64,000 bases of DNA from contig SMVQ01000232.1 in NCBI GenBank assembly GCA_004357655.1, positions 1 to 64,000 of the forward strand. Direction: 5' to 3'. Every line of letters begins with the position of its first letter. The stretch's first letter is position 1. Source of the DNA: Planctomycetota bacterium. GTDB taxonomy: Bacteria; Planctomycetota; UBA1135; GCA-002686595. The notes beneath the pieces are model-generated. The model was not told where the DNA came from. It worked only from the letters and a program-made list of their open reading frames with translations, and did no database searches. The translations under genes were made by a program, and so were the position numbers. Positions 7,678-17,147 of the stretch are shown piece after piece.

Positions 7678-9990
7678 GTGGCGCGCCCCCCCGACCCCTG
7701 GCTCTTCGCGGTCGAGTCACCCGCGGCTCAGCCGGTCGAGCCGGAGCCGGACGCCGATTCCGCGCCGGCACTCTACGCGGACGTCGCCGTCAACCGCCCG
7801 ATGCGATGCGAGTTCACGTACCGCGTCCCGGCGGAGCTCGTCGGGCGGATCGCGCCGGGTGTGCGCGTACTGGCGCCCTTCTCCGGGCGGCGCGAGGTGG
7901 CGGTCGTCGTCGGCCTGCGCGGCTCGACGGACGTCCCGGCGGCGCGGATCAAGCCGATCGCGGAAGTGCTCGACCCGGAACCCGTGGTCGACGAGGGGCT
8001 CCTCGAGCTCACGAAGTGGATGGCGTCGTACTACGCCTGCTCCTGGGGCGAGGCGCTGGCCGCGATCCTGCCGGCGGCGCTGAAGCGCGTGCGGCAACGT
8101 CGCAAGGTGGTCCAGCTCTCCGTCGCGGAAGGGGTGGGCGCCACGGAGCTCGCGACGCTCGCGGAGAGGCACGAGAAGCAGCACCGCCTGCTCCGCACGC
8201 TTCTCGAGCTCGACGCGCCGATCGAGATGGCGGAGGTGTTGCGCAGGCTCAAGCTGTCCGACTCGCCGGCGCGGACTCTCGCGCAGAAGGGCTGGATACG
8301 GATGGAGCGCGTCGTGGCGGAGACCGACGAGCTGCTCTCCTCGGCGCGCGACCTCGCGCGGGAGCGACCGGAGCGGCTCACACCCGAGCAGGGCGCGGCC
8401 ATCGCGACGATCCTCGAGCGCCTCGAGGCGGGGACCTTCGGCGCCTTCCTCCTCCACGGCGTCACCGGCAGCGGGAAGACGGAGGTCTACCTGCGCGTGA
8501 TCGAGGAGGCGCTCGCCCAGGGCAAGGGTGCGATCGTGCTCGTCCCGGAAATCGCCCTCACTCCGCAGACCGTCGGCTGGTTCCGGTCGCGGTTCGGGGA
8601 GATCGCGGTCCTGCACAGCAAGATGACGGACGCGCAGCGGCTCGAGATGTGGATGCGTGTCAAGCACGGCCAGGCGCGCGTCGTGGTCGGGGCGCGCTCC
8701 GCCGTGTTCGCGCCGGTCGCGAACCTGGGTGTGATCGTGGTCGACGAGGAGCACGAGAACTCGTTCAAGCAGGGCAACGTGCCGCGCTACCACGGCCGCG
8801 ACGTGGCCGTCGTGCGCGCGAAGAACGCGAACGCGGTCTGCATCCTCGGCTCGGCGACGCCCTCGCTCGAGAGCTGGGAAAACGCCCGCCGCGGCCGGTA
8901 CGAGCGGATCGAATTGACGAAGCGCGTCAAGGGCGGTCGCATGCCGCGCATCGACATCGTGGACATGCGGCTGGAGAAACCCGAGCGCGCCGAGACCTCG
9001 CTCTTCTCGCGCCACTTGCGCCGCTTGCTCGAGGGCGCCTTCGAACGCAAGGAGCAGTCGATTCTCTTCATGAACCGGCGCGGTTTCTCGCCGGTGCTGT
9101 GGTGCCGCGAATGCGGCCTCACCGTGCGCTGCTCACAGTGCGACGTCGCGCTCACGTTCCACCGCCGGATCGACCGCGCCGTCTGCCACACCTGTTGCGA
9201 GGAGACCCGCCCGCCGAAAGCGTGCCCGACGTGCACGGCTCCGGCGCTCCGCTTCCTGGGCGCCGGCTCCGAGCGCATCGAGCAGGCGATCGCGACAGTC
9301 CTCCCGAACGCGCGCGTCCGCCGCATGGACTCCGACACGATGCTCCGCCGCACGGACTACGAGGAGACGCTCGACGCGTTCGGTCGCGGCGAGGTCGACG
9401 TGCTCGTCGGCACGCAGATGATCGCGAAGGGCCTCGACTTCCCGCGCGTCACCGTGGTCGGCATCGTCTCGGCCGATTCTTCTCTGCACCTGCCCGACTT
9501 CCGCGCCTCGGAGCGCACTTTCCAACTCATCTCCCAGGTCTCCGGCCGCGCGGGCCGCGGCGACCTCGAAGGCCACATCGTCGTGCAGACGATCACCCCC
9601 GACCACCCGGCGATCGTGCAGGCCGCGCGCCACGACCACGAGAACTTCGCGCGGCTCGAGAGCGACCTGCGCCGCGAGCTCGGCTACCCGCCCTACGGCC
9701 GGCTCATCCGCGTCGTGTTCGAGGACGAGGACGACGCGCGCGTCCGAGCCGCGGCCGATCGGTTTGCGTCCGCCCTGACGGACGGACTCGCGGGCGAGCC
9801 GGTCACGGTGCTCGGACCGGCGCCGGCGCCGATCGCCTTGATCCGGGGCCGCCACCGCCAGCACGTGCTCGTCAAGACCGCCACAGACGGCACGGGCGCC
9901 GCCCGCGCCCGAGCGATCCTCGTCCGACTCTCCGCTGAGTGCGCCCGGCCGCGCGTCATCATCGATGTGGACCCGGTCGGGATGCTGTGA
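7678..9990 (+). CDS. priA: Primosomal protein N' (replication restart helicase PriA)
   Basis: PriA recognises stalled or repaired forks and reloads the replicative helicase. The 770-residue product contains an N-terminal DNA-binding region, Walker A GVTGSGKT (about residue 260), the DEAH-like VVDEEH box (about 354) and helicase C-terminal motifs (SGRAGRGDLEG). Two paired-cysteine zinc sites between about 475 and 525 begin with CRECGLTVRCSQC and end with CPTC. All family landmarks are present and the length is normal. The start is GTG 7678, 10 bp after the MazG-like gene. It closes the plus-strand run that began with ftsK. Confidence 0.95.
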   Translation: MARPPDPWLFAVESPAAQPVEPEPDADSAPALYADVAVNRPMRCEFTYRVPAELVGRIAPGVRVLAPFSGRREVAVVVGLRGSTDVPAARIKPIAEVLDPEPVVDEGLLELTKWMASYYACSWGEALAAILPAALKRVRQRRKVVQLSVAEGVGATELATLAERHEKQHRLLRTLLELDAPIEMAEVLRRLKLSDSPARTLAQKGWIRMERVVAETDELLSSARDLARERPERLTPEQGAAIATILERLEAGTFGAFLLHGVTGSGKTEVYLRVIEEALAQGKGAIVLVPEIALTPQTVGWFRSRFGEIAVLHSKMTDAQRLEMWMRVKHGQARVVVGARSAVFAPVANLGVIVVDEEHENSFKQGNVPRYHGRDVAVVRAKNANAVCILGSATPSLESWENARRGRYERIELTKRVKGGRMPRIDIVDMRLEKPERAETSLFSRHLRRLLEGAFERKEQSILFMNRRGFSPVLWCRECGLTVRCSQCDVALTFHRRIDRAVCHTCCEETRPPKACPTCTAPALRFLGAGSERIEQAIATVLPNARVRRMDSDTMLRRTDYEETLDAFGRGEVDVLVGTQMIAKGLDFPRVTVVGIVSADSSLHLPDFRASERTFQLISQVSGRAGRGDLEGHIVVQTITPDHPAIVQAARHDHENFARLESDLRRELGYPPYGRLIRVVFEDEDDARVRAAADRFASALTDGLAGEPVTVLGPAPAPIALIRGRHRQHVLVKTATDGTGAARARAILVRLSAECARPRVIIDVDPVGML

Positions 9991-10435
9991 GTCTCCACCC
10001 AGGCGTCCCAGCGCGCGTGGTTGGCGCGAGTGCGTTGATGCTCAGTCTGCTCGAGAACCGGCAGCACCTTCCAGTCATCGAGCTGCGACGGGTTGCCTGA
10101 CGTGCGAGGTCGTCACCGTCGCGATCGGTGGCCGCGCTCGATCGGGACAGCGCCATGCCTGCAGCGCCCGGAGCTCCTCTCGATCGGCGAGGATTCAGGC
10201 GGCACGGTCTCCGGCCGTCGCTGGGCCACGGCACCTTCACCCCCTCCTTCAGCATCTTCGGCGACTTCAGTGTGCAGGCGATCGCGAGCGAGCGGCGGCC
10301 CGTCAGCCGATTCCTGCCCAGCCCCGTCCGAAGTCGCCCATCAGCTTCCTGTGCCATTCTGAATGAGACGCGAAGTCCATTTCGCGTGGGACACTGCCGC
10401 GTCGCGTCTCGGCCCGGTGCGCGAGTGCGAAACCG
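9991..10435. other. Intergenic stretch between convergent priA and carA; no convincing gene
   Basis: About 445 bp separate the 3' ends of priA (plus) and carA (minus). Several open frames cross it on both strands. None has a plausible start context, hydrophobicity pattern or recognisable family, and their composition is the Arg/Pro/Ser-rich type expected of random high-GC frames. No long palindrome of the kind found at six other 3' ends in the window is visible here. I see no RNA gene. Confidence 0.5.
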
Positions 10436-11593
10436 CTAGCTGGTCGGCGACGCGACCTTGTCGGGTTGCGCCAGCACCATGTCGCGGAACCGGAGGAAGA
10501 GGTGCGCCGAGTCCAGGGGTCCCGGGGCGGCCTCCGGGTGGTATTGCACGCTGAAGAGCGGGGCGGTCGTGTGCCGGCAGCCCTCGACCGTCTGGTCGTT
10601 CAGGTTGACGTGCGTGAGCTCGAGGCTCTCCGGCAAGCTCGCGGGGTCCACGGCAAACGAGTGGTTCTGGGACGTGATCTCGACGCGGTTCGTCAGCATG
10701 TCGCGCACGGGGTGGTTCGCGCCGTGGTGGCCGAACGGCATCTTGTGCGTCTTCGCGCCGAGCACGAGCGAGAGGATCTGGTGGCCGAGGCAGATGCCGA
10801 AGATCGGCAGCTTGCCGACGAGGTAGCCGACCGCGTCCAGCGCCGGCTTCACCGCTTCCGGGTCCCCGGGGCCGTTCGACAGGAACACCGCGGCGGGATC
10901 CATGCCCAGCACGTCGCTGGCCGGCGTCCAGGCGGGGACGACGGTCACGTCGAAGCCGCAGTGCACGAGGCTGCGGAGGATGTTGCGCTTGGCGCCGAAG
11001 TCGTACGCGACGACGCGGATGGGCTCGTCCGAGGTCACGCGTGCAATCTCCGCGGGGTACGAGTCCGGGTAGGGCTCGCTCCACGAGTACGGCGCCTCGC
11101 ACGACACGACGGAAGCGAGGTCGCGGCCATCGGTCGATGTCGTCGCCCGCGCCTTGGCCACGAGCGAGTCGTGGTCCGTGTCGATGGTCGAGACGACGCA
11201 GCGCAGGCAGCCCTCGGTCCGGACGGTCTTGGTGAGGAGGCGTGTGTCCACGCCTTCTATCGCGACGACGTCGTTCTTCCTGAGCCACTCGGGGAGGGTG
11301 AGGTCCGAGCGGTGATTGCTCGCGATCGAGGACATCTCCTTGACGACGAACGCTTCGGGCCACGCGCGTCCGCTCTCCGCGTCCTCCTCGGCCACGCCGC
11401 AGTTCCCGATCAAGGGATAGGTCATGAGCACGACCTGGCCGGCGTACGAGGGATCCGTGAGGATCTCGTGGTAGCCGGTCATCGCGGTGTTGAAGACGAG
11501 GTCGCCGCCCTTCTCGCCGCTCGCGCCGACGGCGCGGCCTTCGAGCACGAGCCCGTTCTCGAGCGCGAGGAATGCCCGGTTCGAATCACTCAT
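10436..11593 (-). CDS. carA: Carbamoyl-phosphate synthase small (glutaminase) chain
   Basis: CarA hydrolyses glutamine and feeds ammonia to CarB for carbamoyl phosphate, the precursor of arginine and pyrimidines. The 385-residue product has the N-terminal CPSase small-chain domain ([17 protein letters not shown]) and a class I glutamine amidotransferase domain. The nucleophilic Cys is in FGICLGHQ (about residue 268) and the catalytic His/Glu in YHPEAAPGP (about 352). NGPGDP is also present. The start ATG 11593 overlaps the larB stop (ATGA). carB is not in the window, so the two subunits are not adjacent on this side. Confidence 0.95.
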   Translation of the reverse strand: MSDSNRAFLALENGLVLEGRAVGASGEKGGDLVFNTAMTGYHEILTDPSYAGQVVLMTYPLIGNCGVAEEDAESGRAWPEAFVVKEMSSIASNHRSDLTLPEWLRKNDVVAIEGVDTRLLTKTVRTEGCLRCVVSTIDTDHDSLVAKARATTSTDGRDLASVVSCEAPYSWSEPYPDSYPAEIARVTSDEPIRVVAYDFGAKRNILRSLVHCGFDVTVVPAWTPASDVLGMDPAAVFLSNGPGDPEAVKPALDAVGYLVGKLPIFGICLGHQILSLVLGAKTHKMPFGHHGANHPVRDMLTNRVEITSQNHSFAVDPASLPESLELTHVNLNDQTVEGCRHTTAPLFSVQYHPEAAPGPLDSAHLFLRFRDMVLAQPDKVASPTS

Positions 11594-12357
11594 GCCTGGC
11601 GTGTCGCTTGCGTCGTCCTGTTGATGAGCGCGGCCGCGTAGCCCGCGCCGAAGCCGTTGTCGATGTTGACCACCGTCACGCCGGAGGCGCAGGAGTTGAG
11701 CATCGCCAGGAGCGCCGCGATGCCCCCGAAGGACGCACCATAGCCGACGGAGGTGGGGACTGCGATCACCGGGCGGTCGACGAGGCCCCCCACGACACTC
11801 GGCAGGGCGCCTTCCATGCCGGCGACGACGATGAGGACGTTGGCCTCGCGCAGGCGCTCCGTGCGCGCGAGGAGCCGGTGGATGCCCGCTACGCCGACGT
11901 CGTAGAGGTGCTCGACCTCCGCGCCGAGCATGCGTGCCGTGATGACGGCCTCTTCGGCCACGCCTTGGTCGGAGGTCCCGGCGCTCACGACGAGGACGAG
12001 GCCGGTCGCCTCGCGCTCCGGGGCGCGGTCCACGGTCACGACGCGCGCGACAGTGTGGTGCTCCGCGTCGGGCAGGGCGGAGAGCAGGGCCGCGGCGCCG
12101 GTCTCGGGCACGCGCGTGACGAGCAGGCGCTCGTGCGCGGCGAGGATGGCCGTCGCGATTTCGACGAGCTGTTCGGGCGTCTTCCCCGCGCCGTAGACCA
12201 CCTCGGGGTGTCCGCAGCGGAGCTCGCGCTGCAAGTCCAGCGTGGAATGGCCGAGGTCCTGAGACGGCCAGTGCGCGAGGCGTCGGACGCCCTCCGCGAC
12301 GGTCAGGTGACCGGTGCTGACCGAGGCGAGGAGGGTTTCGAGTTCCTGGGGACCCAA
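11590..12357 (-). CDS. larB: Nickel pincer cofactor biosynthesis protein LarB
   Basis: LarB carboxylates nicotinic acid adenine dinucleotide and splits it to the P2CMN precursor of the nickel-pincer cofactor of lactate racemase-type enzymes. The 255-residue product shows the PurE-like C-terminal half: [46 protein letters not shown] and [20 protein letters not shown], the usual LarB landmarks. LarC, LarE and LarA are not seen nearby. The gene lies between tsaD and carA on the same strand and overlaps carA in ATGA. Biochemistry is taken from the family; the local context adds nothing specific to nickel. Confidence 0.9.
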   Translation of the reverse strand: MGPQELETLLASVSTGHLTVAEGVRRLAHWPSQDLGHSTLDLQRELRCGHPEVVYGAGKTPEQLVEIATAILAAHERLLVTRVPETGAAALLSALPDAEHHTVARVVTVDRAPEREATGLVLVVSAGTSDQGVAEEAVITARMLGAEVEHLYDVGVAGIHRLLARTERLREANVLIVVAGMEGALPSVVGGLVDRPVIAVPTSVGYGASFGGIAALLAMLNSCASGVTVVNIDNGFGAGYAAALINRTTQATRQA

Positions 12358-12415
12358 GGCGGGAGCGCGCGTGCGCGGATTCGGCGCGACAGCTTACCGG
12401 AGCCGGGCCGGTAGG

Positions 12416-13432
12416 TCAGCGCGGGCTCGCGTCGAGGCTCCAGTCCGCCGCCTGGCCGGCCGCGAGGGCCTGCCAGCCGAGGCCGGCGATCATCACCGCG
12501 TTGTCCGTGCAGTAGGCGGGTGAGGGGAAGACCGTCCGGATCCCCTCCGCTGTCCCGCGGCGCGCCGTCACTTCGCGCAGGCGCCGGTTGCAGGCCACGC
12601 CACCCACGACGAAGAGGGTCTCCAGACCCTCCGCGTGAACGGCGCGGAAGGCGTTGTCCACGAGCGTGTCGACGACGGCCTCCTGGAAGGATGCCGCGAC
12701 GTCCGCGCGGTCCGGAATCGACTCGGGCGCGGGCGTCGGCGCGCGGGCGTCGCCACCGCGGAGGTGGTACAGCACGGCCGTCTTCAGCCCGCTGAACGAG
12801 AAGCCCGGCTTGCCGTCCTTCGCCCGGTACCGCGTGAACTGGATCGCGCGCGGGTCGCCTTCCTCGGCGAGCGCCGACACCGAAGGGCCGCCAGGGTAGG
12901 GGAGGCCGAGCAGGTACGCGACCTTGTCGAAGGCTTCCCCAGCGGCGTCGTCGAGCGTCGTCGCAAGGAGCGTAAGAGCGAGCGGCGACTCCGCGCGGTA
13001 GAGCGCCGTGTGGCCGCCCGAGACGACGAGCGACACGTTCGGATACGGAGCGTCCTCGAGCTCCATCGCCGCGGCGTAGACGTGCGCCTCGATGTGGTGT
13101 ACGCCGACGATCGGCAATCCACGGGTGAACGCGAGCGCCTTTGCGGTCGAGAGCCCGACGAGCAACGAGCCGATGAGCCCGGGGCGCGTGGTCACGGCGA
13201 TCCCGCCGAGGTCGTCGAGCGTGAGCTCCGCTCCCGCGAGCGCGCGATCGACGACGGGCAGGATCGCGGCGAGGTGCGAGCGCCCGGCGAGCTCGGGCAC
13301 GACGCCGCCGTAGACCGCGTGCTCCGCCGCCTGGCTCACGACCTCCGAGGACAGGATCTCGCGTCCCGCGCGGACCACCGCGGCCGCGGTCTCGTCGCAC
13401 GAGGACTCGATGCCCAGCACGAGCTCGCTCAC
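12416..13432 (-). CDS. tsaD: tRNA N6-adenosine threonylcarbamoyltransferase TsaD
   Basis: TsaD transfers the threonylcarbamoyl group to A37 of ANN-decoding tRNAs with TsaB and TsaE. The 338-residue ASKHA-fold protein starts with LGIESSCDETAAAVV and has the metal-binding histidines H112 and H116 in VGVHHIEAH. It also has the nucleotide-binding VSGGHT segment, SFSGLKTA and VVGGVACNRRLRE. Its start ATG overlaps the stop of the upstream protease gene (ATGA). It is followed by 58 bp and then larB. Length and motifs are normal. Confidence 0.96.
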   Translation of the reverse strand: MSELVLGIESSCDETAAAVVRAGREILSSEVVSQAAEHAVYGGVVPELAGRSHLAAILPVVDRALAGAELTLDDLGGIAVTTRPGLIGSLLVGLSTAKALAFTRGLPIVGVHHIEAHVYAAAMELEDAPYPNVSLVVSGGHTALYRAESPLALTLLATTLDDAAGEAFDKVAYLLGLPYPGGPSVSALAEEGDPRAIQFTRYRAKDGKPGFSFSGLKTAVLYHLRGGDARAPTPAPESIPDRADVAASFQEAVVDTLVDNAFRAVHAEGLETLFVVGGVACNRRLREVTARRGTAEGIRTVFPSPAYCTDNAVMIAGLGWQALAAGQAADWSLDASPR

Positions 13433-14733
13433 TTGTCCTCCAGCGCGGGCTGCGGGCCCGGTCGGTGGCCGGCGAGCAGCGCGATGGCCGCGTCGAGCTG
13501 GGCGTCCGCGGGGTGGCGCTCGATCAGCTTCGTACCTTCGGCGGCCTCCCAGGCCTCGATGGCGGGGATCGCATCGAGCGGCGGACTGTAGCGCGCGAGG
13601 AAGGAGTGGATCTCGCGCTGCTCGAGCGCTCCGATCGGGATCTCGACGTCGGGCAGGATGCCGTGCTCGCGGCCGGGGTCCACCGTCCGCTCGAAGTTCC
13701 TGTGCGTCGGTGAGTAGTAGTAGGCGGTCGTCACCTTCGCGCGCGTCTCTGTCTCGCGGAACTTCCGGATCGTCTGCACCATCCCCTTGCCGTAGGTGGG
13801 ACTGCCGACGACGACGGCCGTGAGGTGGTCCTGGAGCGCCCCGGCGAGCACCTCGCTCGCACTGGCCGATCCGCCGTCGACGAGGAGCACGAGGGGCAAG
13901 TGCCCGTCCTGGCCCGCGGAGCTTCCGGACCGCCGCACGACGGGCTCGCCGCGACCCTCCACGGAGACGATCACCGCGCCCGGAGGGATGAACCGATTCG
14001 CGATCTCCTCCGCCGAGTCGAGCACTCCGCCGTAGTTCCGGCGCAGGTCGATGACGAGCGCCTGCATGCCGCGCTCAGTCAGGAACTCGAAAGCGCGCCC
14101 GAACTCCGCGGGGGTCTGGCGACTGAAGGACAGGATCGAGACGTATCCGATCGAACGGGTCTCGCCGATCAGGCGCGCATGCCTGACCGTGGGATCCACG
14201 ACTGAGTCCGGCCGGATGCGCAGCTCGCGCCGCGCGCCGTCGAGCCCGAGCACGACGATCTCCAGCGCGCCCTGCTCGGGATCGTCGATGAGCTCCCGGA
14301 GCTCGGTCTCCGTGATCCCCGGGATGGGTCGGCCGTCGACCGCGAGGAAACGATCCCCGACGCGCACCCCCGCGCGCTCGGCCGGCGAGTCCGCGAGGGC
14401 GAAGAGCACCTGCCCATCCGCGATCGGCCGGCGGAAGACGACGCCGATCCCCGTGTATCGCCCCGTGGTCTCGCGCTCGAGCTCGATCGACTCGGCCCGG
14501 TTGTAATAGCGCGAATACTCATCGAGGGCCGCGACCATCCCGTGGAGGGCGTGATCGAGGAGCTCCTCGTTCGAGACCTCGCGCACGAACGACTCCCGCA
14601 CGAAATCGCGCACGTCGCGGTAGTGCTCGATATCGGGCTCGCCCGCCGCCGGCCACACCTCCTCGACGATCAAGGCCACGAGCACGCCCGCGACCATTCC
14701 GCCGACGAACAGGGTGGAGCCGGAGCGGGTCAT
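13429..14733 (-). CDS. S41-family C-terminal processing protease
   Basis: This is a PDZ-containing carboxyl-terminal protease of the cell envelope. The 434-residue product has an N-terminal membrane anchor or signal (about 6-24), a PDZ domain (about 90-175, GVRVGDRFLAVDGRPI) and the S41 catalytic domain. The serine lies in GGSASASE (288-294) and the lysine is K316 in PTYGKGMVQ. The usual C-terminal variable region follows. I placed the start at ATG 14733. The reading frame runs on through the neighbouring palindrome to 14817, but that extension encodes only palindrome sequence. The gene overlaps tsaD (ATGA) and begins 10 bp from the palindrome. Confidence 0.92.
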   Translation of the reverse strand: MTRSGSTLFVGGMVAGVLVALIVEEVWPAAGEPDIEHYRDVRDFVRESFVREVSNEELLDHALHGMVAALDEYSRYYNRAESIELERETTGRYTGIGVVFRRPIADGQVLFALADSPAERAGVRVGDRFLAVDGRPIPGITETELRELIDDPEQGALEIVVLGLDGARRELRIRPDSVVDPTVRHARLIGETRSIGYVSILSFSRQTPAEFGRAFEFLTERGMQALVIDLRRNYGGVLDSAEEIANRFIPPGAVIVSVEGRGEPVVRRSGSSAGQDGHLPLVLLVDGGSASASEVLAGALQDHLTAVVVGSPTYGKGMVQTIRKFRETETRAKVTTAYYYSPTHRNFERTVDPGREHGILPDVEIPIGALEQREIHSFLARYSPPLDAIPAIEAWEAAEGTKLIERHPADAQLDAAIALLAGHRPGPQPALEDK

Positions 14734-14743
14734 GGCGGGATGA

Positions 14744-14846
14744 TACGGAGTCAGGACAAAATCCGCCGGCACTTGCGGCTGGCGGTCCGGTGCCGAGCAC
14801 CGGACCGCCAGCCGCAAGTGCCGGCGGATTTTGTCCTGACTCCGTA
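14744..14846. repeat. Long perfect palindrome, element 1 (103 bp)
   Basis: The two arms are reverse complements of each other: TACGGAGTCAGGACAAAATC and the following bases at the left return at the right as GATTTTGTCCTGACTCCGTA. Each arm is about 50 bp, with a 3-base turn (CGA). The right end abuts the TAG stop codon (14847-14849, complement) of the transketolase N-subunit, so on the minus strand the sequence reads TAG directly followed by TACGGAG. It belongs to a six-member family in the window. There is no T-tract, so it is not a classical intrinsic terminator, though such a stem would block 3' exonucleases. Confidence 0.95.
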
Positions 14847-15671
14847 CTACGCGAGCTCCGCGAGCGCCAACTCGGCCTGCTCGTCGTTCGGGGCGACGCC
14901 GTGCCAGCCGGACTGGTTCTCCATGAAGGACACGCCCTTGCCGATCACCGTCTCGGCGATGATCGCGCTCGGGCGCTCCGTCTCCGCGGCGGCGGCGCAG
15001 AGCGCGGCGTCCACGGCGTCGATGTCGTGTCCGTCCACGTCGACGGCGTGCCAGCCGAATGCGGCGTACTTCTCACGCAGGTCGCGCACGTTCATCACTT
15101 CGCGCATGACGCCGTCGATCTGGATGTTGTTGAAGTCGACGATGACCGTGAGATTGGCGAGCCCGTAGTGCGCGGCGCTCGTCGCAGCCTCCCAGATCTG
15201 GCCCTCCTGGCTCTCGCCGTCGGAGGACGTGCTGTAGACGCGCGTGCTCCAGCCGTTGAGCTTGGCGGCGAGGGCCATGCCCGAGGCGACGGAGAGGCTG
15301 TTGCCGAGGCTGCCCGTGCTGAAGTCGATGCCGAGCTCGGCGTTCCGGTGCGGGTGGCCCTGCAGCGGCGATCCGAGCTTGCGGAACCGGAGCAACTCGT
15401 CACGTGGGATCAGCCCCTTCTGTGCCAGGAGGGCGTAGTACCCGGCGCACGTGTGCCCGTTGCCGAGGATGAACCGGTCGCGGTCGGCCGCGTGCAGGTT
15501 GGACCTGGTGAGCTTCAGGTGCGCGAGGAACAGGGTCGACATGAAGTCCGCCATGCCGAGCGGCCCCCCTGGATGACCACAGCCCGCGGCGTGCACCATC
15601 CGGATCACGTCGCGTCGGACCTCGTTCGCGGTCTCCCGGATCTCCGTTCTCTGCTCGTCGGTCAGCGTCAC
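14847..15671 (-). CDS. Transketolase, N-terminal (thiamine diphosphate-binding) subunit
   Basis: This is the first half of a two-polypeptide transketolase, which moves two-carbon ketol units in the pentose-phosphate pathway. The 274-residue product shows GHPGGPLGMADFM near the N-terminus and the diphosphate/Mg motif SSDGESQEGQIWEA followed by NNIQIDG. HGVAPN lies near the end. GTG 15671 is the start. It lies 2 bp after the stop of the C-terminal subunit gene and has AAAGGG about 7 nt upstream. The open frame continues far into the upstream gene only by chance. It ends directly at palindrome 1. Split transketolases are known in many bacteria. Confidence 0.92.
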   Translation of the reverse strand: MTLTDEQRTEIRETANEVRRDVIRMVHAAGCGHPGGPLGMADFMSTLFLAHLKLTRSNLHAADRDRFILGNGHTCAGYYALLAQKGLIPRDELLRFRKLGSPLQGHPHRNAELGIDFSTGSLGNSLSVASGMALAAKLNGWSTRVYSTSSDGESQEGQIWEAATSAAHYGLANLTVIVDFNNIQIDGVMREVMNVRDLREKYAAFGWHAVDVDGHDIDAVDAALCAAAAETERPSAIIAETVIGKGVSFMENQSGWHGVAPNDEQAELALAELA

Positions 15672-15673
15672 GG

Positions 15674-16672
15674 TCAGCCCTTTCTCGCAATGAGGTCCTT
15701 GGCGGCGGCGGCGATCGATGCGCCGTCGAGCCCGTAGTGCGCGATGAGCTCGCCCGCCTTGCCGCTCTGTCCGAACTCGCCGCGCATGCCGACCATGTGC
15801 ATCGGTACCGGCCGACTCTCCACCAGGACGTGAGCCACGGCCTCGCCGAGCCCGCCGTTCACCTGGTGCTCTTCGGCCGTCAGGATCGCGCCGCATTCTT
15901 CGGCGGCCTGCCGGATCAGCTCGCCATCGATCGGGTCGATCGACGCGAGGCCGAGCACTCGCGCCTCGATACCCTCCCTGGCCAGGATCTCCGCCGCCTC
16001 CAGCACCTCGGCCACCTCGACTCCGCAAGCGGCGAGAGCGACGTCGCCGCCGTCTCGGAGGAGCGTCCCGCGCCCGATCTCGAACTGGTACTCGTCCGCG
16101 AGCACGACCGGCGTCGCCGCGCGCGACAAGCGCACGTACACGGGCCCCGGCGTCTCCGCCGCCACGCGGATCACCTGGCGCGCCTCGACGGCGTCGGCCG
16201 GCACGAACACCTTCATGTTGGGGAGGACGCGCATGAGCGCGATGTCCTCGAGCATCTGGTGCGACTTGCCGTCCTCGCCCACGGTGAGCCCCGCGTGCGT
16301 CGCGCAGATCTTCACGGACAGGTTCGGCACGCAGACGCTCTGCCGCAGTTGCTCCCAGGCCTTGCCCGCGGCGAACATCGCGAAGGAGCTCGCGAAGACC
16401 GTCTTGCCCATGGCGGCGAGGCCGGCGGCGGTGCCCATCATGTTCGCCTCGGCCACGCCCATGTTGAAGAAGCGCTCGGGATGCTTCGCACCGAAGGCCC
16501 TGGTCTTCGTCGAGCCGGAGAGGTCCGCGTCGAGGACCACGATGTCCTCGCGCTCGTCGCCGAGTTGGAGCAGCGCCTCGCCGTAGGCCTCACGGGTGGC
16601 CACTCTGCGTACGTCGCCGGTGGCGCGCGGGGCGATGTTGATTGACGGGCTCGACACGGATGTCCCAGACAT
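15674..16672 (-). CDS. Transketolase, C-terminal (pyrimidine-binding) subunit
   Basis: This is the second half of the split transketolase. The 332-residue product holds the pyrimidine-binding domain (DADLSGSTKT, ERFFNMGVAEANMMGTAAGLA with the activating Glu, HAGLTVGEDGKSHQ) and the C-terminal transketolase domain (LTAEEHQVNGGLGEAVA, FGQSGKAGELI). It is transcribed before the N-terminal subunit, an order opposite to the fused enzyme. ATG 16672 is the only good start. It heads a minus-strand run of transketolase C, transketolase N, protease, tsaD, larB and carA. Confidence 0.92.
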   Translation of the reverse strand: MSGTSVSSPSINIAPRATGDVRRVATREAYGEALLQLGDEREDIVVLDADLSGSTKTRAFGAKHPERFFNMGVAEANMMGTAAGLAAMGKTVFASSFAMFAAGKAWEQLRQSVCVPNLSVKICATHAGLTVGEDGKSHQMLEDIALMRVLPNMKVFVPADAVEARQVIRVAAETPGPVYVRLSRAATPVVLADEYQFEIGRGTLLRDGGDVALAACGVEVAEVLEAAEILAREGIEARVLGLASIDPIDGELIRQAAEECGAILTAEEHQVNGGLGEAVAHVLVESRPVPMHMVGMRGEFGQSGKAGELIAHYGLDGASIAAAAKDLIARKG

Positions 16673-17147
16673 GGGTTCTCAGGGGTGGGGTGTTCGCGGG
16701 GGGCGGCGGACCCGTGGGAAGAGCATTCGCGCGTTCGGCCCAGGCGATAGGATCGCTGGCGAGGGGATGGAATCGGGCTGCCGGGGTCCGTGCCAGGGGT
16801 TTCGAGCGCGGCGCGGGGGTCTCCACGGTCTTGTACTCCCGCCCGGAGGCCAAGGCAAACGCTCACCCGGGCAAGTTCGCGGGCTCGGGCGCCCGGCGGA
16901 GCCCGCTGCCCCGCGGGCCCCCGAGCCAGTTTTTTCGGGGTAGCTATTGGGCTCGGACCTCACTGTCCCCGATGGAGGACGGAGGAAGGACGGTGGAAGG
17001 TCACGTCCCTGTGGGCTCCTCAGGCTAAGCCCTTGCACCTCCGCTCGTTACGCCCGAATGTCCCGAAACCGAAGGCCTGGCATGATCCTCGCTGCACCGA
17101 ACCCCTGGAATCAGTCGGGGCGGCAAGATCGTCATGGAGCAATGGTA
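16673..17147. other. Divergent intergenic region between transketolase and EF-hand protein genes
   Basis: These 475 bp separate two divergently transcribed genes, so both promoters should lie here. I could not pick out a convincing -35/-10 pair for either direction. The overlapping open frames are Arg/Pro-rich and unlike any family I know. A GGAG at 17135-17138 lies 9 nt before the chosen start of the plus-strand gene. Confidence 0.45.

Noticed and set aside
9959-10357. Minus-strand open frame of 132 codons between priA and carA
   Set aside because: Overlaps the 3' end of priA, has no start context, and the sequence (Ser/Arg-rich) matches no family I know; a transposase remnant was considered but no catalytic motif is present.
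14734-14817. N-terminal extension of the protease gene through the palindrome
   Set aside because: The extra residues are encoded by the palindrome arm, as the same peptide-like string (ending ADFVL-PY) appears wherever a family member is read through; the true start is ATG 14733.
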